58,506 nt of DNA from Zygophlyctis sp. KS116 (lineage: Eukaryota; Chytridiomycota). Of this stretch, positions 24,529 to 36,082 are shown piece by piece. The notes beneath the pieces are model-generated. The model saw only the letters and a list, made by a program, of their open reading frames with translations. It ran no database searches and was not told the origin of the DNA. Every line of letters starts with the position of its first letter. Within the stretch, counting starts at the first letter, position 1. Made by a program: the position numbers and the translations under genes. Where the stretch lies: the NCBI GenBank assembly GCA_054661495.1, contig BAAFSQ010000036.1, positions 1 to 58,506 of the forward strand, given 5' to 3'.

Positions 24529-25465
24529 ATGGGTATTTCATTCTCTAGTTTAGCACCTGTTATTGCAACAGATATAGGCATTCAAGGAGCCGCATTCGCT
24601 ATTTCTGCACCGTTAAAGACAGAGAAACTCTATGATATCAGCGGTACAATGACATACGCTGTTTGCATTGCTGTAAGTCTCTTGGCTAGAAAGCCAATTC
24701 CACTGACGTTAAACTTGCGTCAAAAGTTGGTATCTACTTGTGCAATGATTTGGACTACTAGACTTGGTATCTATCTTGGCTATCGAGTAATGTCCCATGG
24801 TAAAGACAGCCGTTTTGATCAAATTAAGCTTGATCCTCTTAGATATTCTGGCTGGTAAGAATTGATGCATTAAAATATTAGGTGGGGGATGCAGGCTCTT
24901 TGGGTATTTTTGACAGCATTACCTTGTTTTGTCATTAATCAACTTCCGCTAGCTAAACATGCGCCTTTTGGATGGATTGGTACTCTGGATTTTCTTAATA
25001 ATTATAGATGGTATTGGGCTTGCATTATGGGTAGTGGGTTTCTCAATGGAGGCTATTGCTGATATGCAAAAGATACGATGGCAGGGACAATTAGGGGAAA
25101 AAAGGCATACTGAGTTTATACATCATGGTCTTTGGAGTCTATCAAGACATCCGAATTACTTTGGTGAAGGTAATGTATTGTTTCTTAATGATAAAGTTTT
25201 ATTATGGATTGGAAATTATCTCATGTGCGCGAGTGCATTCAGAAATTCTGGGTCATTGGGACTTAAAGCTGCTGGGGTACTTCTCATCTCACCATTGTTT
25301 GTAACTGGACTTATCTGTGGGATAAGTGGAATTCCTCCGCTGGAAGCAGCAAGTGATAAAAAGTTTGGACATCTCCCGGAATATCAAGAATACAAGGCAA
25401 AAACTCCAGCCTTCTTTCCAAAGTTTACAAATCTGAATGAAAAAGAATTAAATAAGAATGATTAA
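24529..25465 (+). CDS. DUF1295 / steroid-reductase-like membrane protein
   Basis: A 284-residue polytopic membrane protein of the DUF1295 family, related to the C-terminal domain of 3-oxo-5-alpha-steroid 4-dehydrogenase and sterol reductases. Diagnostic blocks: TTRLGIYLGYRV, WWGMQALWVFLTALP, FSMEAIADMQKIRW and GLWSLSRHPNYFGE (the NADPH-binding HPNYFGE motif), then a C-terminal EYQEYKAKTPAFFP. Four exons with introns 24855-24881, 24980-25007 and 25170-25196 (27-28 nt). The substrate is unknown. Its TAA overlaps the stop codon of the convergent IFT74 gene (25462-25465, TTAA). Confidence 0.88.
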
Positions 25466-27583
25466 CGTGAACTGGGTAATTGGGACATTAGTTTCCCGAG
25501 TTGCTGATTAATTTCTTTCATGAGAGTACGGCAATCTTCTCCAGCTGATTGGTAATCGCTTTCTGCCGTTTTTGATGCAATATCTGAGAATAAAATAAGA
25601 ATAAATCTTACATTCCTTTAAATGAAAGTTGTTTGATTCATTTAATCGTAGTTTTTGCTCTACTGCGCATAACTGTATGTATGTCTCGTTTTCATTTAGC
25701 TGCTTTCTTTTCATTTCATACTGATCGGAATAATTTTGAACCAAAAACTTCAACGAGTCTCGTTCATACTGTAGAGTTTCTCTCATTGAAAGATTTTTCT
25801 AAAGTTTATGCGGGGAAATGATTACATTTTTAGATTCCAAAGCCATAGCTTTAAGTGCATCCAGGTCATGAATCTTGAAAAGTTCATCCTGCATTACTTT
25901 CATCCTAGAGCGTAATTGCTCAAGTTCTGCAAATATTTTAGTTTCGAGTTGATTGACTTTTTCTAAATCATGAATCCTATTTTCTTTTTCTAATCATTAG
26001 GCATAAATAAATCCTACCAATTAACACTGCATCAACAGTCATCTCTGAGTTTTTAACTTCTTTTTCTTTAATAGCAAGGTCCCCTTTAAGATCTTCATAG
26101 CCGCTTTCAGAAGGAGCGGCGGTCAAGTTTGATTTAGATAGAACACGGAGTTTGTCTAATAGCTCAATGATTCGCTGTTCCATAGAATTATTAACAGTGA
26201 TCGCATCATTCTTTTTCTTCTCAAAACTTTCAAGAAATGCAGTCATTTCCTGATCCCTTTTCAGCAACTCTTCATATTTCGAATTTCTTTCAGCTATAAT
26301 ATTAAAAACGGTATATACAAGATCCTGATTCCATTTCTGAATCCAACAGACTGATTTGATCCTTGATTTTTTGAGATGCTTCTTCCAGCTCCTTTATCCT
26401 CTTTTCCATCCCTGAAATTTCCACATTATCTTCTTTAACTTTTACCAATAGTCTAGCTTTTTCTTGAGCAGCCGATTCATCCGAATCACCTCCTAAAGCT
26501 GCCTCTAACTCTTTTCTTTTTGATTTAGCTTCATTTAATCTCTCGTGAATTAATACTGCCTTTTGCTTCAAAGGATTATTTCGCACTTGCTTATATATTA
26601 ATAATAATTATTTACAATCTGATATTCTGATATTTTCCTTTTTAAATCTACAATTTCTGATTGCTTGAAAGATATTTCATCTGCATATTTAGCGTAATCC
26701 ACTTTCAATTGATTATATTGTCGGCGCCTTTCAATATCCTGAAATTTACTAAAATGTAATTACCAATTGCTCAATTTGATCATCAGCCTTTTTCCTTTCT
26801 AACTCTATTTGTGCTTCAACATCTTTTAACAGATTTTCTTTACTAAGAATTTAGAAACCCAGACAGAATATTTACTGTTGCCTTTGAATAAAAATGTCAT
26901 CTAAAACATGTGATTCACGTTGATTATTTGATTTCAAGACTTGATACTGAGCTTCAACTCCATCCAAATCATTATTTGTATTAATTTTATCCATGAGCAT
27001 ATTATAATCACCAAGTTGACCTTGTAGTTCCTTTAATTCATCACTTAAATCATCAGCTCTAATTGATCAAAATCTAAAATCTAATACTTATTCTCAAATG
27101 CCGCCACATTTGCATTCTCTTTTGTAACATTCTCAAATTCTGAATTTAATCGATTGATCTCATTAGTAAGTAATGAATTTTTCTGTCTTAGTTCGGCCAT
27201 ATAAAATGATTTATCTTTAATCATCCTTCCACCAGGACCTCCTATTTTCTTTTAAAATAGACTTTATACCTTGAATCTTCATTTTCACGCCTCCCAATCC
27301 CTGTTGTGTGACTGGACGTTGTTGAATATTAATGCCTTGAATTAATAAAAACAAAATTACCTGTCTGAAGCCTGATTCCAGTTCCTGGTCTCATTCCAGT
27401 TCCTGGTGGGATCATACCTTTAATTAATTTTCTAATCAGATACCAGATTGCTTATTAGCAGTTCCAGGTGGCATTTGAGACTGATTCTTTCCCCATGCTA
27501 AAATTATTTACTAGACTATTACAGCTTCCAGCCCTTGACGATGGTCTATTTGCGAGTGAATTTGAAGGAGCTTTTCCATACAT
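25462..27583 (-). CDS. IFT74: Intraflagellar transport protein IFT74
   Basis: Core IFT-B subunit that pairs with IFT81 to carry tubulin along the flagellum. Basic N-terminus with PGTGMRPGTGIR, then RPVTQQGLGG and DKSFYMAELRQK, ELQGQLGDYNMLMDKINTN, and near the C-terminus DQYEMKRKQLNENETYIQL, NNFHLKE and ASKTAESDYQ. All match the order and wording of animal IFT74. The remainder is coiled coil. About ten or eleven short introns break the gene, five of them before residue 120. Start ATG 27583 gives MYGKAPSNSL. The divergent neighbour starts 116 nt away. This gene is the main evidence for a flagellated life stage. Its stop shares TTAA with the convergent DUF1295 gene. Confidence 0.92.
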
Positions 27584-27699
27584 TTTCCAACTTGAAGGAA
27601 CTTTACACGCGACTGAAAAGCAAACTACGCGCCCGTTTGCCATCAAGCCAATGACTAGAAGCATTCCAGTCACAAGCCGCATTCAAATTTAAAATTTCC

Positions 27700-28697
27700 A
27701 TGTTGAACCTGTTAATACTATGCTTATCCATACTTTCTGTTCAATCATGGTGGTGGCCTTGGCGTAAACACGATCCATTGACTGAAATCCCATTTGTGTA
27801 TTACAATGATACAACTGGCGTTGACTTATCAATTTCGAAAAAACTTGTAAGTGAACTAAATCCATTAGCATTCTCTCTGTTGAAATTGATTGTCACTGGA
27901 ATTAAACTCCCAATCCCTAATCAGAACATTCGTAATTTAGCAACCGTTTACTTTGATGATGTTGTCTGTCATAAATTGCGTATTTTGAAGGATTTAGCGG
28001 CGCCTGGATTTTATTTGGGCGACGGATATGTTGGATATGCTATTAAATTTGATGCAATCTGTAGAACCCGGTACAAGGCTAGTGTGTCGTATGATTACTA
28101 TTACTAAAATTAGAGTTATAAGCCCTGGTTGGGCTAATCTGTCATTGACAGGTGTCGTTGGAAATGCTCGTATTGCATTAAACTATGATAATCATTTGGA
28201 AATAATTACTCCTAAAATTGATGAAATCGAATTAACTTTTAAACAAGTTGAAGTAATACTTAGTATTTAATATTTAGATTTTTGTAGATAATAGTCGAAT
28301 GGCTAATTTTGTTACAAAGTCTTTAAAAACTGTATTTCCAAAAATTGGTATTTATTTTTAAATTTAATTAATAGCTTCTGCTTTGTTTAAGCAATCAATA
28401 AAGAATATAATGGATTCAATGGCAGGTCAATTGAAAACTATGAATTTTGGTTGGAATAAGAGATATCATCCTATATTCTTATATGCGCCATTTATAAATC
28501 CTCAGATAGTAAGGTTGAATGTTGCATTGGTCGAATGGAAGGGAAATTACTTGAGAGATGTGCAAGATCAGCATGCACAAGATGAAGAGGATGACCAGAG
28601 TTTTGAACTAGATAGCAGTGTAGATGGTGATGATGACAGTCAAGAATATTTTGATGCCGTAGATGATATATTCAAAGATTCTAAAGAAATGCTTTGA
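27700..28697 (+). CDS. Secreted protein, possible TULIP/BPI-like lipid binder
   Basis: 306 residues with a clear signal peptide (LNLLILCLSILSVQS, followed by WWWPWRK). The body is amphipathic (LAFSLLKLIVTGIKLPIPN, ANLSLTGVVGNARIALNY, FVTKSLKTVFPKIASALFK), with pairing strands and a long C-terminal helix, which suggests a lipid-binding TULIP/BPI fold. The C-terminus is very acidic (DEEDDQSFELDSSVDGDDD). Introns 28089-28113, 28253-28277 and 28348-28374 (25-27 nt). The fold assignment is inference from pattern only. It converges on the TAF3-like gene with a 22-nt gap. Confidence 0.55.
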
Positions 28698-28719
28698 AAT
28701 ACAAAAAGTGTATTTAGAT

Positions 28720-30411
28720 TTAATCAACACTACATCGTAAACAGAGCCATTGAGCACCAGTTTGAATAGTGTCTGGACCAACTTTAACACATTCTCCATG
28801 AAACCATATCTCACAACTATCACAAGCAATCATAAACCTTCCAAAGTCTACAGTAGAATGTTGGCAAATACACTTTATTTGACTCTCGGAACTCGCAAGT
28901 GCAGGAGGGCCATTTTCTGATTTGACATTAGAGACTGAAGCATTTCCTAAAGTCTTGATAGAGGGTTCTGAAATAGGATTAATTGCCTCTACAGGCTTTT
29001 TAGAATCTTGAGAAGGCCTTGAAATAGTTATTTTTAACGGTGAAGAAGTCTCCTTCTTGATCTTGAGTTTGATCTTTGCGGGTGAGCTAACCGGCTTATC
29101 TTTTGGAATATTTAAAGTAAATGGAGCTGCTATAGAAGATTTAGAGTTTTGTGTTTTTATGGAAACACTTTCAGACGTAGATTGAATTTGGGCAGAAGAG
29201 GGAAGAGATTTTTGTGCTACAAGAACTGGAGTAGTAAAAGGAACTTGAGATTGTGAAATTTCCATTTTCACATCCTCTTGATCTTCAGACTTCATATCCG
29301 CCTTTGAGTCTTGAGTCATTTCAGCATAAGTATTAATAATATCTTGATGAAACCGAATTGGATAATCAGAGGTAGACGGTTCCAATTTTGCAGCTTCTAA
29401 AGCCCGCAACTCTTTTCTCAATGCCTTTTTATCATCTTTATACTGAGGCAATGCCCTTTTACAACCATTTAAATCTGGAAGATAATAAGTGTGAATTTCC
29501 TCCAAAAGACCTAGCCCGAAACCTGCAATACTGGCCTCTGGAATAACTGTAGAATAGCGAATTCTATCTAAACAAGCCTTTTGAAGACATTGTAAAGTCA
29601 TTAGAGACATTGAAGGATCTACATGAAAAGTATCAGAATCAGAATCTAAACAAGACCTATAAGCACGACTAAATAACTTTCTAATTTTACTCTGAGCCTT
29701 CCCTCTAGATTTCCCTCCTTCCACTTGTTTAAAAACATGACCAACATATTCTGAAATAGTCCCTTGATAATAAACAGAATCAGAAAATTGACTTGGATAA
29801 AGAAACAACTTCTTTTGCGAAGACTCTTCTTCTATTTCCTCTTCTTTCCTTTCCAAAATCATTGCTTCAGTCTCATCAGGAACTTTTTGAATAGTTTCAG
29901 GAGCATAATCACTTCCTAAAAACCTATCAACATCTATAAATCTAAGACTCAGATAATAACAAGTACCTAGTGGAAACTGACCTGGTTCCATTCTAAAAAA
30001 CCCAGAAATCTCTTTTGGAAGAGCCATTTTTTCTTCTTCAACAACTGATTTCCTTATCCCTAAAATCGCTTCAATAATAGCATTTCCAGACCCAGCGGTC
30101 GCAGCACCTCTTTCCTTGTGCGCCTGAAGTTTATTAGTAGGAATTCTAATGCCCCACTTATCCCAATAGTTTGATAAGCTTTTACTAGATATGGCCATCT
30201 CTTCCAATGCCAATATTGCATCAAAAATACTAATTTCAATAGAATCCCTTAAAAGTGATTTCTCCACCGTCAATTCACCCAAAAGTGAAAGATATCGCTC
30301 AGCAATATCGATCAATACAGAACAAGCGCTGGATGATATTCCGTCAAATCCAGAATCCTTTGCAATCTGTGCAATAATGATCTTTAGTAAAGATTTTGAG
30401 AAATCGCTCAT
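28720..30411 (-). CDS. TAF3: TAF3-like TFIID subunit (histone fold + PHD finger)
   Basis: 563 residues, intronless. Residues about 5-80 form a Bromo_TP histone fold (LLKIIIAQIAKDSGFDGIS, ACSVLIDIAERYLSLLGEL), and the C-terminus is a PHD finger with the C4HC3 pattern (CIC, ACDSC, WFHGEC, WLCLRC). This pairing is that of animal TAF3, whose PHD reads H3K4me3 and anchors TFIID to active promoters. The middle is long, charged and low-complexity with many lysine/serine-proline stretches. Start ATG 30411 is chosen over an upstream TTG. It begins 8 nt after the HeH gene's stop on the same strand. TAF8 is an alternative for the histone fold but has no PHD. Confidence 0.75.
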   Translation of the reverse strand: MSDFSKSLLKIIIAQIAKDSGFDGISSSACSVLIDIAERYLSLLGELTVEKSLLRDSIEISIFDAILALEEMAISSKSLSNYWDKWGIRIPTNKLQAHKERGAATAGSGNAIIEAILGIRKSVVEEEKMALPKEISGFFRMEPGQFPLGTCYYLSLRFIDVDRFLGSDYAPETIQKVPDETEAMILERKEEEIEEESSQKKLFLYPSQFSDSVYYQGTISEYVGHVFKQVEGGKSRGKAQSKIRKLFSRAYRSCLDSDSDTFHVDPSMSLMTLQCLQKACLDRIRYSTVIPEASIAGFGLGLLEEIHTYYLPDLNGCKRALPQYKDDKKALRKELRALEAAKLEPSTSDYPIRFHQDIINTYAEMTQDSKADMKSEDQEDVKMEISQSQVPFTTPVLVAQKSLPSSAQIQSTSESVSIKTQNSKSSIAAPFTLNIPKDKPVSSPAKIKLKIKKETSSPLKITISRPSQDSKKPVEAINPISEPSIKTLGNASVSNVKSENGPPALASSESQIKCICQHSTVDFGRFMIACDSCEIWFHGECVKVGPDTIQTGAQWLCLRCSVD

Positions 30412-30419
30412 ACAAAAAC

Positions 30420-31342
30420 TCAATTTATTCCCAAACCTATCAATAGCGCCAGGCCTCCAAGAGAATATAAAACTAACGGATCCATTTGATTTAGACTTTC
30501 AATCCCTTTAGAAATATAATCTAATCCATAAAATACGCTAGGCGACAGCAATTGCATGCATGATTTACCCAAAACTTTATAAAACGTAATTGATTTTAAA
30601 GATGAGAGTAAATCAAGAAATGAGTTGATCAATTCTTGATTCCAAAATCTTGATTTGAATTCACTATAACATGTCCCAAAAGTATTTTCAAAAGATGTCT
30701 GATTAGACAAGAATATTCCAAGACAGACTACAGAAATTGTAATTACTAGAGTCATGTATTGTGCCAAATTAATCATTTTGAATTCGACATCTTTGGAATT
30801 TACTACTAGTATTTTGGTTTCAGATTTTTGAGAAAAATCATCTGCATCTTTCTTATTTTCTTTTGCTTGAGAGTCCCAAAATTCCTTTAGTTCTGATACA
30901 CGAGTCTAACATTACTGGTTTAAAATACCTTGATTGAAGACCGTATTCCAGGTAAAGAAGGAGAAATAAGAAATCTTTCCAATGTTGGAGGCTTTATAGA
31001 CTGAGTATCAATCGGATGGATTTTAGTGGGTGTAATTTCAATCGTTTGTTTGACTCGTTTTCGGACAGGAGAACTATCTCGTGTAGCAGAGTGTTTAATA
31101 CTTTCAATAGCTGGATCATACTGAAATTGTATTCCATTATCAGAGGCTTCAACAGCGTTCAAGTCGTTCAAAATCCTTGTTGCATTAGCTTTAAGTTCTC
31201 TGTCAAACAAGTCTAAATAAACGTATTTTCTTTGACTAGTCCCGGGGAGCTTTACATTATGGAATGAAAGTATAGACGTTAACTGAGATATTGTCAGTTT
31301 TTTAGAATCAAATCCAGGCTTCAAGTAGTAATATGATTCCAT
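30420..31342 (-). CDS. HeH/LEM-domain inner nuclear membrane protein (Src1/Heh type)
   Basis: 299 residues. The N-terminus is a HeH domain (YLKPGFDSKKLTISQLTSIL, HNVKLPGTSQRKYVYLDLF), as in yeast Src1/Heh1. A basic, possibly nuclear-targeting stretch (SSPVRKRVKQ) follows, then two membrane helices: TLVITISVVCLGIFL (about 195-212) and a C-terminal PLVLYSLGGLALLIGLGI. A lumenal loop of about 80 residues lies between them. Known Src1/MAN1 proteins also have a C-terminal winged-helix MSC domain; none is seen here, as the frame ends right after the second helix. One 23-nt intron (30906-30928). Divergent from the SDR gene, 38 nt apart. Confidence 0.75.
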
Positions 31343-31380
31343 GACTTAATTCCGAATATAAATACCGATTTTGATCATTT

Positions 31381-32010
31381 ATGTCTGAAAAGTCTTTGAA
31401 AATTGGTATTTTTGGTGGGACTAGAGGTGTTGGTTTTTGTGCTTTACAGCAAGCATTGGAATTTGGACATTTTGTCACAGTTTTAGCAAGAAATCCGGAC
31501 ATTTTAAACAACTCTTTCAGTCATAAGAATCTGTTAGTTATTAAAGGAGATGTTTTGGATAAGGATGCAGTAGAGTCTGTTGTTAATGGTCAAGATGTAA
31601 TTATTAATTCACTTGGGAGTAAAGCAGGATTAGATGTTAATGTCTGTTCACAAGGTACAAGAGTTATTTTACAAGCAATCAAGGATTTAAACGTAAAAAG
31701 AATTCTTTCGGTTACTTCATTTGGAGTTGGAGACTCATACAAGGACGCTAGTTGGGCAGTCCGAATCTTTTTGTGGATAATTCGTAAAGCGATTGCAGAT
31801 AAGGAACTTGAAGAAGAAATGATAAAGGGATCAAAATTAGAATGGGTTATTCTTAGACCTACTGGATTAACAGATGGTCCTATTGGAGATTATAAAATCG
31901 GATGTAATATCCCTGCATCAATGTCAGTCACGAGAAATAATGTTGCAGATGCGCTATTAAAGCAAATAACTAGCAACGAATTCTTATACAAGTGTCCAAC
32001 AGTAACTTAA
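31381..32010 (+). CDS. Atypical SDR, NAD(P)H-binding oxidoreductase
   Basis: 209-residue NAD(P)-binding protein, intronless. The Rossmann motif IGIFGGTRGVGFCALQQAL opens the protein, followed by LVIKGDVLD, DVIINSLGS and a loop with VTSFGVGDS, then LEWVILRPTGLTDGP. This is the pattern of biliverdin-reductase-B-like/NmrA-like atypical SDRs, in which the YxxxK active site is missing. The substrate cannot be assigned. Its TAA shares the TTAA palindrome with the convergent gene's stop (32007-32010). Confidence 0.85.
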   Translation: MSEKSLKIGIFGGTRGVGFCALQQALEFGHFVTVLARNPDILNNSFSHKNLLVIKGDVLDKDAVESVVNGQDVIINSLGSKAGLDVNVCSQGTRVILQAIKDLNVKRILSVTSFGVGDSYKDASWAVRIFLWIIRKAIADKELEEEMIKGSKLEWVILRPTGLTDGPIGDYKIGCNIPASMSVTRNNVADALLKQITSNEFLYKCPTVT

Positions 32011-32643
32011 CGTAAAGATGGAAAGTTTCTACAAGATAATATTTGACCTTTAAGTTTCCTGATCTCTGATTTTAATTTTTCATACTCTGAGTAACCTTGA
32101 GTGATTGGAATATATGTTTCTGAACTTTTATTAGAAATCATTAATTACCTGAGATATACAAAAACCTCCTCTGATGTATCTTTGGCTATTTTTAATAATT
32201 TTACTTCATGATCAAATCTAGAGCAGCTCTTATGAATATTATCCAGCTTTTCTAAAGTGGTTTCTAATCCTTGAGTTATTAAAGGCGATCTTTGATTAGT
32301 TTTGAGCTTTGAAAGTTTAGAAACAATATCCTTAATTTTAGATTGGTTTGTCTGCTTTCGCTTGTTTAATTCCATGCAAAAGTTGTAAAGCTTCTAATGA
32401 TTTAGATGACATAATTACCAAAGATCCTAAACATATTGCAGATAATAATGATATTCCAACTGCAGTTTTCCCAATCATGGCATTACTCAACAAACTACTC
32501 AAAGTTTTCAATTTCCCAATGTCCGGATTTGGTTGCAGGGATTGTACAATGGCCAATGATTCATCTGGTTGAATATCATCATTAGCGGTCATAATCCCAT
32601 TCATCAGTGTATCAGTCACTGGCTCATTGTTTAGATCTTGCAT
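32007..32643 (-). CDS. Unknown membrane/coiled-coil protein, 195 aa
   Basis: Apparent frame breaks are resolved by two introns, 32394-32418 (25 nt) and 32125-32148 (24 nt). The 195-residue product has an acidic N-terminus, one membrane helix (about residues 58-77, KTAVGISLLSAICLGSL), a basic helical stretch (KIKDIVSKLSKLKTN), and a C-terminal coiled coil ending EKLKSEIRKLKGQIL. The topology suggests an organelle tether or subunit, but no family is recognised. It starts 148 nt from the divergent MTR4 gene. Confidence 0.65.
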
Positions 32644-32784
32644 ATTAGTCCTAGGTTTGTGTCAACTGTTGTCATTGTAGCATGACTCTCTGGCAAAATT
32701 AAAGATTAACTAGCTCAAATAAAAAAAAATTATAAAGAATGTATTGTTGAGTTGATCAATGACATTCAATTAGTAGGATTTACA

Positions 32785-32847
32785 ATGACTGATGAAACCT
32801 CGCACCCTACGCACAAATTTTATTTTCATGAAGAGAGATTTAGATGA
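32785..32847 (+). promoter_or_regulatory. Overlapping upstream ORF before MTR4
   Basis: The first ATG upstream of MTR4 opens a 20-codon frame that overlaps the MTR4 start in another phase and ends at 32847. If it is within the mRNA, scanning ribosomes would meet it first. It could reduce MTR4 translation, or the mRNA may start downstream. Confidence 0.25.
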
Positions 32848-35800
32848 AGCATTTGCAGTCTTTGAAGACGATGACGAGGATAATGGCATGCATTATGAGA
32901 CTATACCTGCATCAATGCATCCGGCCTTATCTGAACTAAAGAAGATGAAGCCAGATTTTGAAAAGACGGTTGAAATTACTGATGAAGTATCGCAGTCGGT
33001 TGATAAAGAATACACTGTCACTTCGGACTTTCAAGGTAAATCAGTGGCTGAGAAGGATCAGGTTGCATCAACTTTGGCTCAAGTATCAAACGATAAGATT
33101 GTTGTTAGCCATCAGGTAAAAGATATTTTTTATTGATTCAAGGTTCGCCATCAAGTAGCAGTTCCAATGCATTATCCGTATGTTCCGCTATCATCACATA
33201 CTCCTCCTGCAGTGCCCGCTAGGGAATATCCTTTTACTTTGGATCCTTTTCAGGAAACAGCTATTCATTGTATTCAAAGAAATGAATCGGTTTTAGTTAG
33301 TGCTCATACATCTGCAGGTAAAACAGTTGTGGCGGAATATGCAATTGCTTGTAGTTTAAAAGAAAAACAACGAGTAATCTACACTAGTCCTATAAAGGTA
33401 TGTTTATGATTCTCTTATTAAAGGCATTATCCAATCAAAAATATCGTGAACTTCTTGCAGAGTTTGGAGATGTTGGATTAATGACTGGTGATGTGACAAT
33501 TAATCCTTCGGCTTCTTGCCTAGTAATGACAACTGAAATTTTAAGATCCATGCTTTATAGAGGATCTGAAGTCATGAGAGAAGTTGCTTGGGTTATATTT
33601 GATGAAATTCATTACATGAGGGATAAAGGTACCATAAATCAATTTAGCTAATGTTTTAGTCCGTGGAGTGGTATGGGAAGAAACTCTAATTCTTTTACCA
33701 GATAAAGTACATTACGTTTTTTTATCGGCTACAATTCCTAATGCTATGCAATTTGCCGAGTGGATTTGTAAAATGCACAAGCAGCCTTGTCATGTAGTTT
33801 ATACAAATTATCGCCCAACACCACTTCAGCATTATCTTTTCCCGGCTGGCGGAGAGGGTATTTTCTTGGTTGTTGATGAAAAAACTACATTCAGAGAAGA
33901 GAACTTCCAAAAAGCAATAGCGGCGCTTGGTGACAAGGAGCATAATAAACCAGCAAAAGCAAGAGGAAAAAGAGATAGGAGTACAAAGGGTCCGACAGAT
34001 CTTTACAAGATTATTAGGATGATTATGTCGAAAAATTATCATCCTGTAATTGTGTTTTCTTTCTCCAAACGCGAATGTGAAGGCAATGCGCTGGTTCTCT
34101 CCAAGATGGATTTCAATGATGAAACAGAAAAAGATCTTGTAGATAATGTATTCAAAAATGCAATTCAATCGTTGAGTGAAGATGATAGAAGTCTACCTCA
34201 AATTGAACATTTACTCCCATTGTTGAAAAGAGGAATTGGTATTCATCATTCTGGACTACTCCCAATTTTGAAGGAGGTGATTGAGATATTATTCCAAGAA
34301 GGCTTATTGAAGGTTTTGTTTGCGACAGAAACTTTTTCGATTGGTTTAAATATGCCAGCTCGCACTGTTGTTTTTACTTCAGTCCGTAAATTTGACGGTG
34401 AAGGATCGCGATGGCTTACTGGTGGTGAATATATTCAAATGTCTGGAAGAGCTGGTAGAAGAGGTCTAGATGATCGTGGAACTGTAATTCTTATGGTGGA
34501 CGAAAAGATGGAGCCTGATGTTGCGAAAGGAATGTTGAAAGGTGAAGCAGATCATTTACTGTCAGCTTTTCATTTAACATATACAATGATTTTAAATCTT
34601 CTTCGAGTTGAAGGTGTTTCTCCGGAGCAGATGCTCGAAAGAAGTTTCTACCAATTTCAAAATGCATCCAGAATTCCAGAATTAGATAAAGATTTGGAAA
34701 TTCTTCAGAAACGATATGATCATTTGCAAATTGAAGATGAAGGGACAATCGCTGAATACTATTCTTTAAGAAGTCAGCTTGAAATTTTCAAGAAAGATGT
34801 TCGTGATGTTTTGAATCACCCCTCATATTGTCTTCCCTTTTTGCAACCAGGTCGATTGGCCAAAATCAGTATTCCTAACGTAAATAATGCTGAGTTGGAA
34901 TTCGGATGGGGTGTAGTTGTTAGCTTTCAGAAAACTGTATCCAAAAAAGGGAATGATGTTTCATCCATTACTGAAGGCCCGAAATATGTAGTTGATGTAT
35001 TGCTGTACTGTGCTGCCGGAACCGAAAAAGGAAGTAAAACAGCAAAGCCTTGCCCTGCTGATGAAACTGGAGATTTTGTTATCATTCCTTGTGACTTGTC
35101 TGCAATTGATGGCTTAAGTTCTGTCCGTTTGCATACTCCAAAAGAACTCAAATCTTTTGACTCTAGATTACAACTATGGAAAACTTTGAAGGAAGTGCAA
35201 AAACGGTTTCCTGATAGCATACCTCTTTTAGATCCGATAGAAGATATGAAAATCAACGATGATGAGTTTAAAAAGCTTGTTAAGGTAAACATTTTTCCTT
35301 TTAATTCTATCAGAAAATTCAAGTTTTGGAAAAAAAACTATTTGAAAGCCCGCTTCAAAATTCACCCGAACTTGCTGAACGCTATGAACTATATGACTCA
35401 AAAGTTAAATTACTCAAAAAAATCAAAGAAATCAAGAAAAAGATTGGCGCTGCTGAGTCTATTCTTCATCTGGACGAATTAAAATGTCGCAGAAGAGTAC
35501 TTAGAAGATTAGGTTATACATCCGAATCAGATATTATTGAAATGAAAGGAAGAGTTGCATGCGAAATTTCAGCAGGCGATGAATTATTATTAACTGAAAT
35601 GATTTTCAACGGTGTATTCAATGATTTGACGGTCGAGCAAACAGTTGCCATGCTCAGCTGTTTTGTCTTTTCAGAAAAAGTAATTAAATCAAGTTTAACT
35701 TTAGAGCGACAATCCACCCAAGCTTCGTGAAGATCTATCTGGCCCATTACGAAAAATGCAGGAATCTGCGAGACGAATTGCAAAAGTTTGCCAGGAGTCA

Positions 35801-36082
35801 AAGCTGCCTGTAGATGAAGATCAATATGTGGGACAATTCCGTCATGAATTAATGGATGTTGTTTTTGCATGGTGTCAAGGGGCTAAATTCAGTCAAATCT
35901 GCAAGATGACTGATGTTTTTGAAGGATCAATTATAAGATCAATGAGAAGGCTCGAAGAATTACTTCGTCAAATGGTAGTAGCCTCTAAAAATATTGGTAA
36001 TTCTCATCTGGAAGCAAAGTTTTCGGAAGGGATCACCAAGATCAAGCGTGATATTGTATTTGCAGCATCATTATATCTTTAG
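32792..36082 (+). CDS. MTR4: MTR4-type exosome RNA helicase
   Basis: Ski2-like DExH helicase that unwinds RNA for the nuclear exosome (TRAMP complex). Seen: an acidic N-terminus, [19 protein letters not shown] (Q-like motif), motif [10 protein letters not shown], motif [20 protein letters not shown], motif IV-VI region with [40 protein letters not shown] and [10 protein letters not shown], an arch region, and the C-terminal DSH domain. Six exons: introns 33116-33142, 33398-33423, 33629-33659, 35285-35313 and 35680-35704. 1050 residues from ATG 32792, or 1038 from ATG 32828 ([15 protein letters not shown]), which looks more natural. SKI2 is less likely because the ends resemble MTR4. Confidence 0.92.
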